From CAVPCZ01 sp963779225 (lineage in GTDB: Bacteria; Bacteroidota; Ignavibacteria; UBA10030; UBA6906), in contig CAVZWW010000003.1 in assembly GCA_963779225.1 (NCBI GenBank), positions 1,302,001 to 1,366,000 on the forward strand: a DNA stretch of 64,000 nt, written 5' to 3'. Made by a program: the position numbers and the translations under genes. The number at the start of each line of letters is the position of its first letter. Within the stretch, counting starts at the first letter, position 1. The notes under the pieces were generated by a model. It was not told the DNA's origin, did no database searches, and saw only the letters and a program-made list of their open reading frames with translations. Below, piece by piece: positions 1 through 9,863 of this stretch.

Positions 1-498
1 GACGTCAATCCTCAAGCTACCCCGCTTTCCTACAAGATCACTCCTCCGTACGAGGCAACGGCCGGCGCGATGGTCAATCTCTGGATTCTGACAGGCGCGG
101 CCGAAGTGACGTACGTGGATTATACACAGATGAAGTACTCGGGAGGATATGACTTCACGGCAGAGAGCGGTGTCAACAAGCGGATCAAGGATGAGTTCAC
201 ACGGGTGCTCAATATGAACGTCGGTGCGGAATTCAGACTCCCGTTCACCGGCCTGATCGCCCGCGCCGGCGCCATGTACAGACCGTCCCCCTATAAGGGT
301 GATGCGATGCGCTATGACCAGAAGTTTGTCACGCTCGGATTCGGCATCAATTCGTCCGACATCCTGCATTTCGACGTCGGGTATATGTATGGATGGCGCG
401 AACAGAAGAAGGATGAGCTGCAAACGCCGTCCGGCAGCAACATCGAGCAGACTATTACCTACCAGAACGTCATCATCTCGATGAAGTTTGTGTTGTAG
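1..498 (+). CDS. FadL-like outer-membrane porin, C-terminal part
   Basis: The reading frame is open from the first base of the window, so the N-terminus lies upstream and only the last 165 residues are present. The visible part alternates short amphipathic strands with turns. It has the pattern of the last strands of an OmpP1/FadL transporter: a strand containing GAEFRLP, then ARAGAMYRPSPY, then a strand ending LGFGINSSDILHFDVGY, and a final strand ending in Phe-Val-Leu. FadL proteins take up hydrophobic compounds across the outer membrane. The substrate cannot be read from this fragment. A strong hairpin terminator follows 50 nt after the stop, so the gene ends its transcription unit. The family call is tentative; outer-membrane barrel is safer. 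Confidence 0.55.
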   Translation, partial: DVNPQATPLSYKITPPYEATAGAMVNLWILTGAAEVTYVDYTQMKYSGGYDFTAESGVNKRIKDEFTRVLNMNVGAEFRLPFTGLIARAGAMYRPSPYKGDAMRYDQKFVTLGFGINSSDILHFDVGYMYGWREQKKDELQTPSGSNIEQTITYQNVIISMKFVL

Positions 499-548
499 CA
501 GACCGCTTCGTCGGGCTCTTCGCAGCGCCCTGCCGCCAGGCAGGGCAG

Positions 549-596
549 GCACGGGGATGGGTGTTATGGTACACTCATCCCCGTGCGTCTTTTCTC
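549..596 (+). terminator. Rho-independent terminator after the FadL-like gene
   Basis: A 16-bp stem (549-564 with 571-586, one G-T wobble) closes a 6-nt loop and is followed by a T-rich stretch, GTCTTTTCTC. It separates the partial porin from the next unit. Confidence 0.8.
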
Positions 597-701
597 ATGT
601 TTATTCTGTCCCCGAATCTATAGAACGGAATCCGGTGATTGGATTCTTGTCCCCCCCCATTCCGGCATTGAAAACGGCCTGTGGACTGTATGGCAGGCAA
701 G

Positions 702-730
702 TTGAATTCATAAGAGTTAATGCTTACGTT
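702..730 (+). promoter_or_regulatory. Possible sigma-70-like promoter for the tandem barrel genes
   Basis: TTGAAT and TACGTT are separated by 17 nt, about 50 nt upstream of the ATG at 783. It is downstream of the terminator at 549-596, so the following genes need their own promoter. The -10 match is modest. Confidence 0.35.
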
Positions 731-782
731 TAAAGGTTCGATTGCGTCTCCAATTCTTATCAGCCGCAGGGACTATCCGCCG

Positions 783-1469
783 ATGAAGAGCCTCTTTGTG
801 TCGTTGCTTGTTGTCGCGTTGATGCCGTCCGCACTGGCACAACAAGACGACATTTTGAATCGGAAGCCGGGGAAGTTCGGCATCTCGGTAAAAGGGGGGC
901 CGGCTTTCCCGGTGGGTGAGTTTGGAGATATGTTCAAGGTAGGGTTCACCGGATTCGTGGACGCGCCGTATAATTTGAGCCGGGATTTCCAGGTCTTCCT
1001 GGGTTTTGGGTACTCGGCCTTCAACGTGGACAATGGGAAGCTGGGCGTCAAGCTTGCAGAGCAGGGAAAGAAAGGCACGGCGAACCTCGACGCACCTTAC
1101 CGCGTCGTCCCTGTCGTTCTGGGCATCAACTACTCGTACCAGTACCAGAGTTTCGTGAGTTACCTGACCATCTCCCTCGGCATGTATTTTCAGACCCTGG
1201 AAAAATCCGGAACGGTGACCATCGACGGTGTGGCAACTGCCATCGCGCCTTCGACGGAGTCCTGGTCCCAGGGTGCCTATTCCGTCGGCATCGGAGGGCT
1301 TGTCCCGATCGGAAACGATGGGTGGGCCGTTGACATCAATGTGAAGTTCAATTCTGTCGTGGACTATGACAAACATGTCCTGGTCATAACGGGAGGGGGG
1401 AATGACATCAGCACGAGGGCGATTCGTTTCATCAGCACGTTGGCAGGACTCAGTTATACATTCCACTAA
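783..1469 (+). CDS. Exported outer-membrane beta-barrel protein (paralogue 1)
   Basis: A 228-residue protein with a clear signal peptide (MKSLFVSLLVVALMPSALAQ). I chose the ATG at 783 because the in-frame extension to 720 would put non-signal-like sequence in front of it. The mature part alternates strands and turns (KFGISVKGGPAFPVGEFGDMF near the start) and ends in a terminal strand with LSYTFH. The ending on an aromatic-rich strand fits a small OmpW/OmpA-like barrel. It lies 34 nt upstream of a second gene of the same size and layout. Both have a GFGGLVPIG-like turn followed by a D-x-D/N-hydrophobic strand, so they look like a tandem duplication. Function unknown. Confidence 0.75.
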   Translation: MKSLFVSLLVVALMPSALAQQDDILNRKPGKFGISVKGGPAFPVGEFGDMFKVGFTGFVDAPYNLSRDFQVFLGFGYSAFNVDNGKLGVKLAEQGKKGTANLDAPYRVVPVVLGINYSYQYQSFVSYLTISLGMYFQTLEKSGTVTIDGVATAIAPSTESWSQGAYSVGIGGLVPIGNDGWAVDINVKFNSVVDYDKHVLVITGGGNDISTRAIRFISTLAGLSYTFH

Positions 1470-1503
1470 TCATCCCGGCGCTCATCATTCAAAGGAGTCT
1501 TTT

Positions 1504-2178
1504 ATGCGCTGCGCATCGAAGCAGATCGTTCTCCTTCTCGGGCTTGTCCTGTTCGGCACCGGGTTCTCGTTAGCTCAAAACGGATATGGAACCACGTTCG
1601 CAGCCGACATCGCCTTCCCGACGGCGTCGTTCGGTGAATCTTTCAAGACCGGCTTCGGGGGGCACGTCGATTTCTATATGGAAAGCTCAAGCAACCTCCG
1701 TTTTTCGTTGCTGGGCGGGTTCACGACATGGAACGTCGATGAGGAACAGGTGAACCAGCGCTATGCGGCGAACGGCGGCAAGGGGACGTTGCAGCTCACC
1801 GGAAGGATGAATGCATTTCCCATTCTCCTGGGGGCGAAGCTTCTCTCACCTCCCGGTAACATGAGGTTCTACGGACTTCTGGAGGTGGGGGTGTACTTCT
1901 ACAGCGGCAAGGTGGAGGGCCAGAAGTTGGAAAACGGGGTGGTGACTCAGAATATTTACGAATCGCTCGCGAAGACCGTTGCGGGAGGGAACCTCGGAGT
2001 TGGATTTCTGATGCCCATCGGCAAGGATGTTTCCCTGGACCTGGCCGCGCGCTATCATCTGGTCAAGAGAGACACATATTACAACTATGACGTCTACGGC
2101 AATCCCTCTGCGGTCAGCACGGACAAATACTTCACCATTGCGATAGGCGTGACGTATTCCTTCCTGCAAGCCCAATAG
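1504..2178 (+). CDS. Exported outer-membrane beta-barrel protein (paralogue 2)
   Basis: A 224-residue protein with a signal peptide (MRCASKQIVLLLGLVLF, cleavage likely after SLAQ). The start at 1504 is fixed by AAAGGAG at 1491-1497. Its layout repeats that of the preceding gene: GYGTTFAADIAFPTASFGESF near the start, a variable middle, a strand with GVGFLMPIGKDVSLDLAARYHL, and a final strand ending IGVTYSFLQAQ. The pair is probably co-transcribed. It resembles the small OmpW-like barrels that are abundant in Bacteroidota and have no assigned substrate. No hairpin is seen in the 195 nt before the next promoter. Confidence 0.75.
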   Translation: MRCASKQIVLLLGLVLFGTGFSLAQNGYGTTFAADIAFPTASFGESFKTGFGGHVDFYMESSSNLRFSLLGGFTTWNVDEEQVNQRYAANGGKGTLQLTGRMNAFPILLGAKLLSPPGNMRFYGLLEVGVYFYSGKVEGQKLENGVVTQNIYESLAKTVAGGNLGVGFLMPIGKDVSLDLAARYHLVKRDTYYNYDVYGNPSAVSTDKYFTIAIGVTYSFLQAQ

Positions 2179-2318
2179 GCGTGACACGTGCGGCCTCCGG
2201 CTTATGAGCCACTGTGCATCACTGGTGCCCACTCTGACCCCGGTCTCAATCTGAGCCCCGAGGCAAGGTTGCACAAGAGGTGACGCCTGCTAAGAGCTGC
2301 CGTCACTCGCGCGTGTTG

Positions 2319-2368
2319 TTGACATTGACTCACCTTCTCGGCTTATTCAGTCCAATCGCTGTTCTTTT
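2319..2368 (+). promoter_or_regulatory. Promoter module A, in front of the sensor kinase
   Basis: TTGACA at 2319, TTATTC at 2343-2348 and CTGTTCTTTT at 2359-2368, only 5 nt before the ATG at 2374. The spacer holds CCTTCTCGGC. The arrangement and much of the sequence recur at 13875-13924, and the geometry recurs at 26136-26185. If transcription starts about 7 nt after the -10, the leader is under 20 nt and has no visible Shine-Dalgarno sequence. Confidence 0.5.
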
Positions 2369-2373
2369 GACTC

Positions 2374-5291
2374 ATGAATTCCAAGCCCAGCCTCCTCATC
2401 GTCCTCCTTGCTGCAGTTGTGGCCGGCCCCACGGCTTTCCCGCAAACATATCCCTTCACGACCTACACCACCGCAGATGGACTCGCGCAATCAGCTGTTT
2501 CCTCCTTCTTCCAGGATTCCCGGGGGTTCATGTGGTTTGGCACATGGGGAGGAATAAGCCGGTATGACGGACAGGATTTCTGGAGTTACAGGAACAGCAC
2601 GTTTCGCGTGATGAGCATCTGCGAGGATAACACGAACACGCTCTGGGTCGGGACAACAACAGGTCTTGCCCGGCTTGCCTTCGGTGACTCCAGCTTCCAC
2701 TGGACCAAAGCCTCGGAGAGGTACGTTACCCTCCGACTACATTTTCACACTCCTTAAGGACAGCACCGGCAATATGTGGGTCGGTACCGACAAGGGGCTT
2801 GTGATATTCACGCCCGCCGGCAAGAGTATGGTGTTTGACGAAGGACGGGGCCTTCAGGATGATTACATCTCCGGATTGAAGAGGGATAGTACGGGTGCAA
2901 TTCTGATCGCATCCGGCGGAGGGATCATGCGCTGCCGGCTGAAAGGTGCCGGACTTGTCGACGCGCGGAACCTTCTGAAAGGAACTATCATCGGTGCCAT
3001 GATAGTATTGCAGAACGGGGACATTCTCGCCGGCTCGATGGGAGACAGAACTGTCCTCCGGTACCATGACGGCGTCTGGCACACAGTGTTCTCCTGCGAA
3101 GCCCTCGGCCCGGCGGTGCAGGTGAGGAGCCTCGGTGAAGACGAACAGGGGAACATCTGGATAGGTACCACGCTGGGTTTGGTGGTAGTGGAAGACGGAC
3201 ACGTCATCCGTATTCCCCCGAAACCAGCTACTGCCCAATCAATACATCGGTGCAATGTACCGGGACCGTGAAGACGTCCTCTGGTTTGGAAGTGAAGGTG
3301 GAGCGTTCAAGCTCTCGGGCACACCGTTTCGCAGCTACAACTACTCCACGGGACTGCAGGGCGATCATGTCATTTCGATCTTTCAGGATGCGGAAAGGAA
3401 CTGCTGGCTCGGCACCTACAACGGCGCGGCGAGACTCGAGCCCGACGGGCGGACGACACCCTTCGGACTCACCGACGGATTGCCCCATCTCGCTGTCCAC
3501 TCCTTTGCACAAGGCAGGGGCGGGAGTATCTGGATCGGGTCGTGGAACGGCCTTGTGGTCCATGAGAACGGCAGACTGAAACCCGGGCCTGTTGATGAAC
3601 TCCTCCATGTGCCTGTCATCCGGCTTCTTCGTGATCAACATGGAGCCATCTGGTGCGGCAGCCGCGGGAAGATCGTGAAAGCAACCACGGAAGGAAAGGT
3701 GTTGCTGACGCTTGGTGCCAACGAGGGGATTCCCGATGCGGGAGTGTGTGCGCTCTTCCGTGATGCAGATGGAACGCTCTGGTTCGGGACAGATTCCCGG
3801 GGCGGCGGATTCTACCGCGGCGGAAAAGTGATCCTTCTTGGAGAACGCGAAGGTCTCCCGGATCCCTGGGTAATGTCGATCAGCCAGGACAGACATGGAG
3901 CACTCTGGTTCGCGACACAACACGGCGTCGTCCGGTGGAACGGACAGCGATTTGTGCCGATGAACACCATGGAGGAAGAACTCCGGACCGGCATCATAAC
4001 ATTTGTCGTGAGGGACAGTCTCCAAAACATGTGGTTCGGCACACAACGCGGGGTGTATCAATGGAACGATTCCGTGCTTGCACACCTCGAAACGCCCGAC
4101 GGGCTCATTGCCGATCCGACGAGAAGCGGATATGTTGACAGCCGGGGGAACCTCTGGATCGGGACGGTAGGAGGAGTGTCGCGGCTGGAGATGAAAAGCT
4201 TCAGTAGAAAACATGATGCTCCTCCCATCCGGATTGAAGGCCTGGCTCTCGACGAACAAATTCAACCGCAGGCTCGAACTTCTTTCGCGTACAACGAAAA
4301 CACGCTGACCGTGTACTTCAACTCATTGAGCTTCAGGGACGAACGGCGGACGGAGTTCCAGTGGATGCTGGAAGGATTTGATGCAGGCTGGCAGCCGCCG
4401 CGCGCGGAGCGGCATGTGCGCTATACCCATCTTCCCTGGGGTACATACGAATTCCTTGTCCGGGCACGCAACGGCCGCACGGCGTGGTCCGGACCCGCGC
4501 GCCTGGCGTTTGTCATCCACCCGCCTTACTGGGGTACCTGGTGGTTTCTTCTGCTCTCGGTTGCGGGCGTTGCCGGGAGCCTGCTGCTGGTCTACCGTTT
4601 CCGTGTGCGAACCCTTGAAAAGGAAAGGCACGCTGAGCAGGACTTCTCGCGGACAGCTCATGGAATTGCAGGAGAACGAGCGCAAGCGCCTCGCAGGCGA
4701 GCTCCACGACAGTCTCGTACAGAACCTGCTTGTCGCAAAAAACCGGTCGTTGCTGGGAATGAAGAAAGCCGCTGATCCAGAACGGGTCACACGTGAACTG
4801 TCGGAAATCTCCAGCGCGTTGACTGATGCAATCGAGGAGGTCCGGGAGATTGCGCACAACCTCAGACCGTATCAACTGGACAGGCTGGGGCTGACTCAGG
4901 CCCTTCAGTCACTTGCGGGAAAGATGAGTGAATCCTCGACCGTGAAGTTCTCAACAGACATTGAAAATATCGACGAATTGTTTACGGCGGAAACGAGCAC
5001 CATCGTGTACCGTATCGTGCAGGAGTCCGTGAACAATATTCTCAAACACTCGGGCGCTTCCGAGGCCTCCATTGCCGTGAAGCGGAACCCGCCGGGCGTC
5101 GACATTGTGGTACGGGACAACGGCCGTGGATTCCGGAATAATCAGTCGATGGCATCACACACGGCCGGTTTCGGACTCAGCGGCATCGAACAGCGTGTGA
5201 AGATGCTGGGCGGCGCCCTGACGGTCGATTCGACTGCAATGCCGGTACAACGATTTCTGTCAGCATTCCGCTGCGGACGGAGCACCCGTGA
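2374..5291 (+). pseudogene. Propeller-type sensor histidine kinase, interrupted by four frameshifts
   Basis: Read across frames, this encodes one protein of about 970 residues. It has a signal peptide, a two-component regulator propeller with many W-F/I-G-T repeats (about 2460-4200), a Y_Y_Y domain (about 4280-4510), one membrane helix (about 4530-4600), a HisKA_3 dimerisation domain with the H box ERKRLAGELHDSL (about 4678), and an HATPase_c domain with VQESVNNILKHSG, DNGRGF and GFGLSG. Frame changes fall near 2727 (+1), 3218 at a run of five C (+1), 4655 (+1) and 5238 (-1). After the last one the natural end ISVSIPLRTEHP is restored, and the stop (TGA 5289-5291) overlaps the GTG start of the regulator. 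The pieces 2374-2757, 2666-3271, 3255-4775 and 4378-5322 are its open segments. The intact protein would sense a periplasmic ligand and phosphorylate the next gene product. Either it is decaying or the sequence has base-calling errors. Confidence 0.8.
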
Positions 5292-5941
5292 CCCCGACAA
5301 TTACACTTGTCATTGCCGATGATCATCCGCTTTTCCGCAAGGGACTCCGACAGTCGATTGAAGAAGACCCGTCATTGAGGATTGTGGGTGAAGCGAGCGA
5401 TGGCGCGGCGGCACTGCGCTTGATCGAGGAACGTATGCCGGATGTTGCCGTTCTGGATATTGACATGCCGGAGATGCGGGGATTGCAGGTGGCGAAAATG
5501 GTACAAGAGAAGAAGCTCTTCGTCGCCGTGATCATCCTCACCATCTACAAGGAAGAGGATATGTTCAACGAGGCGATGGATGCCGGAGTTCGGGGCTATG
5601 TGATGAAAGAAACGGCGGTTATCGATCTGCTGGAGGCGATAAAGCGGTCGCGATGGGACAGTACTACTTCAGTCCTGCGATTGCCGGCCACCTTGTGGGC
5701 AGGAGCCAGAGGGCAAAACACCTCCTGACGGAAAAGCCGAGCCTTGCCGACCTGACCCCGGCAGAGCGGCGTATCCTGAAGCTCATTGCTCTGAACAAGA
5801 CCAGCAAGGAAATTGCGGACGACCTCGGCATCAGTTATCGCACCGTCGAAACCCACCGCACGAATATCGCCACAAAACTCAATATCCACGGCAGCCACAG
5901 TCTCCTGAAGTTCGCCCTTGAGAACAAAGGGGGTGCTGTAG
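5288..5941 (+). pseudogene. NarL/FixJ-type response regulator, interrupted by two frameshifts
   Basis: It starts at GTG 5288, overlapping the kinase stop (GTGA), which implies translational coupling. The receiver domain has IADDHPLFRKG, VLDIDMPEM (phospho-acceptor Asp) and YVMKE with its conserved Lys. After a -1 shift near 5645, where one base seems missing at AAAGCGG, the frame continues as AVAMGQYYFSP into a LuxR-type helix-turn-helix: LTPAERRILKLIA, SKEIADDLGISYRTVETH. A second shift in the GGGGG run at 5929-5933 restores the expected end (LENKGVL, stop 5939-5941). Without it the frame runs on to 6054 as unlikely sequence. The partner is the upstream kinase. Promoter modules A and B are candidate targets, but that is inference. 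Confidence 0.8.
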
Positions 5942-6157
5942 TCCCTGCGGTCCATGTTACAGGGACGCCATACTCGCCGAGACCGAAGAATCCTTATGTC
6001 CGCCGGCTCCAGACCACTGTCAAGTTGCCCTTTTCCCTACGTGTGTCCCCGTAGTCCAAATTACGTATTCACCTCTATAGCTTCCTGCCATAGGTTCTTC
6101 ATATACTCCTGACATACTCGCTCCACACTGTTCTTTTCCACGAATCACCGGACCGCA

Positions 6158-6515
6158 TTGATTCTCATTGTCGACGACAACACCGGCATGCGTCAGACCG
6201 TCAAAGCAATGCTCATGGAACTCGATTCGGAATTCTGTGAGTGCGATGACGGCAGCAAGCGCACTGGAGATGTACCGGACACATCACCCTGATTGGGTGC
6301 TGATGGACGTTCGCATGCCGGAAGTCGACGGTATTACCGCTACACACCGCATCAAAGACGCCTTCCCCGATGCGCGCATTATCATGGTTTCAGGCCACAA
6401 CGATCCACTTCTCCAGAAGCAGGCGCACGAAGCAGGTGCGATTGCCTATGTGCTGAAAGATGATCTTTCGCAACTTCTCAACATTATCGGTCCAGCACCG
6501 GGGGAGCAGGCATGA
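6158..6515 (+). pseudogene. Single-domain CheY-like receiver, one frameshift
   Basis: The first part (6158 to about 6250) reads LILIVDDNTGMRQTVKAM, the acidic pocket of a receiver domain. The second part, in the +1 frame, reads ALEMYRTHHPDWVLMDVRMP, IIMVSGHND and AYVLKDD, giving the phospho-acceptor Asp, the switch Ser and the conserved Lys. Removing one base near 6250 (AGCAAGCG) joins them into a stand-alone receiver of about 118 residues with no output domain. The start is uncertain: TTG at 6158 or a nearby upstream codon. The stop overlaps the next ATG by 4 nt (ATGA at 6512), so it is translationally coupled to the outer-membrane protein that follows. Confidence 0.7.
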
Positions 6516-8614
6516 CCAATCGACCATCACCTTCAGGCCGCATGATCTGCAGACAGATACACCGACCTGTGATGATTCTGTTCATTCTGTTGCTGATTGA
6601 ACCGGGGATGCTCCGCGCTCAGGATCTGTCGGTGGCGATGAGGGCGAGTGAAGAATGGATTACCAGATATCAACCACTGGAATTCATCCTGAGCAGACCT
6701 ATTTCAGCGGGTGAACATCTCAGCCTCATCGTAGGAACCACGGATGTGACAGATGTCTGCACCGTTCATGGTGACACGTTGAGCTACCGTCCGCTCGCTG
6801 TTCCCCTCCCGTCCGGTTCAGTGAATGTCTCGGTGTTTCTGGTGACACCTGATGGAACGTGGACCTCCGTCGGAGACTACACGCTGCATGTTCTTAGCAC
6901 GACCGGACTTGAGAAGAGCCTCGTGACGCCGTCGTTCACGCTCGCGAACAAGGGACAGGTTGCGGAGGGTCACTCCCCCGAGACAAACGCACCGGCCCGG
7001 AGCACGTTCCAGGAACTCAACGGACAGCTGGAATTGAAAGTGGATGTTGAGCGAAGCGGTGTGAGTGTTGGCGTGGGGGCCAATATCGTCGGTGTGTCCT
7101 TCAGACAGGAGGCCCTCCGCTTTGCCGAAAAGGGAGAAGATGCTGCAAAGATCGACCTCGCCAGCTACGTGATCGAAACGCGCACAGGCCGTACGACATT
7201 CTCCGCCGGTCATATCAGTCACGGACGGTCCCGGCATCTGCTCAATAACTTCTCGAGCCGGGGAATTTCAGCGACCACCGCGATCGGGACGTTTGCCGAT
7301 CTCTCGGGATCCGTTCTGAACGGTACGAACATCGTCGGGTGGGACAATTTTCTCGGACTCGAGAGGGCAGATCATCGTCTCTACAGCGGTACGCTCGGAC
7401 TTGAAATTCTTCCGGACAATCCGGGTACGATTCGTCTTGAGGGATCCTATGTGCATGGCTCGCAGCTGCCACTCAACAATTTCAACCAGGCACAAGTGAA
7501 TGACGCCGAGGAAAGCAGCGGAGGAAGCGGCCGGCTCCTGCTTTCCGATCCCGGGAGAAACATCACCGTGGATGCAGGTTTCACGACTACCCGGTTCGCC
7601 AATCCGGTGGATCCGCTTCTTTCGCAGGGGTTCGACATCGTTCCCGTCGAGGAGACGACACGGCAGGCCCGGTATGCCGACGTCGCATGGGACGTCTTCC
7701 GGGACGCGATGATTCTGGAGGTGCTTCCGGCAAGGTTGAATGTGGCATTCCGTCACGAACGCGTTGATCCACTTTATCGGGCCGTCGGCGCGAACGTCAG
7801 GTCGGACAATCTCCAGAACACCTATGAACTGCACGGCGGGATTGGTCCGCTGCAGCTGGATCTCACGCATCTGCGATCGGAGGATAATCTGGCGGAGGTT
7901 GAGTCCGTTCTCAAAAGCAAAACCCGGCAGACCGGAGCCAACGTTATTCTCTCTCCTGGCGCATCGGCAGGTATTCTGCCGCCATGGCTGCCGACGTTGT
8001 CATACGGGCTGAATAGCACACATCAATTCGGTGTGAGCACGCCGACCAACAGCGAGTTCACTCCTGATCGGGTGCCGGACCAGATGACCACGTCTCACAC
8101 GGCCGGAATCGAATGGCAGGGAGGCAGTCTGAGAGTGGAGTACCGCGGAGCATTCACCACACAGGATAACAGACAGGCTGGGAGGGAGAATGCGGATGCG
8201 CTCAATCGTACGAACGGGCTTAACATTTCCTTTTCTCCTGTGACGCAGGTTTCCCTGAGTCTGGAAGGTTCGCTCGAATCAAGCGAGAATACCGAAACCG
8301 GCGTTGTTATCCGCAACAAGCGGCTCGGGACGAATCTCCTCGCGTCACTGGTCGCGGGTGCAAGTGCTTCGCTCACGGCGTCGCTCTCGACTTCGCAACC
8401 CGATGACGGCTCAAGCAGCCAGCGCCAGGCGTTGTTCTCTATTGAAACATCGTATGCGTTCGATCTCTCCTCGCACTTCGCGTTCAACTGGCGCGGGCAG
8501 GTTTTTATCAGGTACTCATGGAGTGAGTTTGAGTCACGGGACAGGGTCTTCAATCTGGATTCACACACCCGTTTATGGGTGGTAAACACTGGAATTTCAT
8601 TCAATCTGTTTTGA
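6512..8614 (+). CDS. Large outer-membrane beta-barrel protein with N-terminal beta domain
   Basis: A 700-residue protein. The N-terminus carries a signal sequence (hydrophobic core MILFILLLIEPGML, then RAQD). Residues about 40-130 look like an immunoglobulin-like periplasmic domain. The rest is a long series of alternating strands and G/N/D turns, typical of a wide barrel, ending in a strand with the C-terminal Phe expected for Bam-dependent folding (WVVNTGISFNLF). It overlaps the receiver gene by 4 nt and is followed by two exported beta-rich proteins, so the operon pairs signalling with surface components. I do not recognise a named family. It differs from the frameshifted barrel at 14217 but sits in a similar gene order: barrel, then long beta-rich exported proteins. 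Confidence 0.65.
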   Translation: MTNRPSPSGRMICRQIHRPVMILFILLLIEPGMLRAQDLSVAMRASEEWITRYQPLEFILSRPISAGEHLSLIVGTTDVTDVCTVHGDTLSYRPLAVPLPSGSVNVSVFLVTPDGTWTSVGDYTLHVLSTTGLEKSLVTPSFTLANKGQVAEGHSPETNAPARSTFQELNGQLELKVDVERSGVSVGVGANIVGVSFRQEALRFAEKGEDAAKIDLASYVIETRTGRTTFSAGHISHGRSRHLLNNFSSRGISATTAIGTFADLSGSVLNGTNIVGWDNFLGLERADHRLYSGTLGLEILPDNPGTIRLEGSYVHGSQLPLNNFNQAQVNDAEESSGGSGRLLLSDPGRNITVDAGFTTTRFANPVDPLLSQGFDIVPVEETTRQARYADVAWDVFRDAMILEVLPARLNVAFRHERVDPLYRAVGANVRSDNLQNTYELHGGIGPLQLDLTHLRSEDNLAEVESVLKSKTRQTGANVILSPGASAGILPPWLPTLSYGLNSTHQFGVSTPTNSEFTPDRVPDQMTTSHTAGIEWQGGSLRVEYRGAFTTQDNRQAGRENADALNRTNGLNISFSPVTQVSLSLEGSLESSENTETGVVIRNKRLGTNLLASLVAGASASLTASLSTSQPDDGSSSQRQALFSIETSYAFDLSSHFAFNWRGQVFIRYSWSEFESRDRVFNLDSHTRLWVVNTGISFNLF

Positions 8615-8645
8615 GACCAACTATGAAATCTCGCTCTCTGGTCTG

Positions 8646-9863
8646 GTGTCGATATTGGTGCTGGCCAGCATGTGCGTGACGCTCAAATCAGAGATCGATC
8701 CACCCTGGGTGAATGTGAACACGACCGGCGCAACAACGGTATTCCTCACCTGTGGAGGAGTTGTCGGGTACATCGCCGGCGAAGCGGTTTGGTGCGGGGA
8801 AATCATGGACGCCGCCCCGGACATCGGATCAAAACCGGTGCCGGGCACAATCTTCGGTGCACTTCCTGAGAGGTTCAACCTCAATACATTCAGCGGCAAC
8901 ACCGGGTTCACGGCCATCATGTCCATCCCGCCATCGGTTACACGACGGGCATACCAGGCTGCGGCTGCCGGCGCGGCCTCAACATTCTTCTTTGTGTGCC
9001 GGTTCATCAGTACAACGGGGGGACGGGACGTTTACGTTCCCGTGACGTGTGAGCTTTCCGGCGGCGGTGCACGCACGCCGTTCGCGCTGACCAATGTCCA
9101 GCTCTCCTTTGCCAACCAGGAAAATCTTTCGTCCGTGAAAGAAGGAGAAATGCTGCCGCCCATCTCGGCCTCGATCGCGTACACGGGCACCGGAGAACTG
9201 CATGGAAGGTGGGAAATCGTCAGGCCGGGTGACGAGCTGCCGACAGAATATGACCTCCTGACGGAAGCCACCCTCCCCATTGAACAGCGGTCACTCCAGC
9301 GGCGGTATACAGAACTTGAGCGCTTCAGCGTCTTTCTTCCCCCGACGGGATTGTTTACCCTGCGCGGACCTGATCCATCGTTACTGCCCTCCAGAGCCGG
9401 AGGACTGTATATGGTTCTTCTCCGTATTGAGACGTCCACAGATATCGAATCGGTCTCCAAACTTGCCGAGGTGGGTGCCGGTCCGGCATCTGTTTCCACG
9501 GGAGGTGTTGCCGGCTTCTCCATTCCGCCTCTCCGGTATTTTGTCGGTGGAGCGACACATCTGCGCCTCAAGGCTATCAACCTTCTCTCACCGAAGGATA
9601 TGGCCTCTGCCACTCCGGGAAAGCCCGTCGACCTTTCGTGGAGTGAAATTCCCGAGGGATATCTCTATCGCGTTGTGGTGATCGATCCGTCGAATGTGAT
9701 CGTGTTGAGCGCACTGCTGCGACCCGGTGTTGGAGCATACCGGCTTTCGCCGTGGATCTGGACAAAAACGGAAGCGCGCAATGTCTCCTGGAGTGTCGAA
9801 GCTCTCAATGACCACGGCGACATTGTGAGCAAGAGTGAGTGGAGAACCGTGTTGCGGCAATGA
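8646..9863 (+). CDS. Exported beta-rich protein with C-terminal Fn3-like domain
   Basis: As it stands, the frame begins at GTG 8646 (405 residues), which gives only a stub of a signal sequence (MSILVLASMCVTL). An ATG at 8623, in another frame, encodes MKSRSL. One extra base near 8640 would fuse it to give an ordinary signal peptide, so the true start is probably 8623 with a 1-base deletion. The body is strand-rich. Residues about 300-405 resemble a fibronectin type III fold (VDLSWSEIPEGYLYRVVVID and later VSWSVEALNDHGD). Position and style suggest a surface or periplasmic partner of the upstream barrel. No catalytic motif is visible. Confidence 0.6.
   Translation: MSILVLASMCVTLKSEIDPPWVNVNTTGATTVFLTCGGVVGYIAGEAVWCGEIMDAAPDIGSKPVPGTIFGALPERFNLNTFSGNTGFTAIMSIPPSVTRRAYQAAAAGAASTFFFVCRFISTTGGRDVYVPVTCELSGGGARTPFALTNVQLSFANQENLSSVKEGEMLPPISASIAYTGTGELHGRWEIVRPGDELPTEYDLLTEATLPIEQRSLQRRYTELERFSVFLPPTGLFTLRGPDPSLLPSRAGGLYMVLLRIETSTDIESVSKLAEVGAGPASVSTGGVAGFSIPPLRYFVGGATHLRLKAINLLSPKDMASATPGKPVDLSWSEIPEGYLYRVVVIDPSNVIVLSALLRPGVGAYRLSPWIWTKTEARNVSWSVEALNDHGDIVSKSEWRTVLRQ

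Noticed and set aside
717..1466. 249-residue minus-strand open frame
   Set aside because: It is the exact mirror of the barrel gene at 783-1469, with no signal peptide or domain.
3228..4265. 345-residue minus-strand open frame
   Set aside because: Antisense to the propeller region of the kinase; the plus strand has clear propeller repeats.
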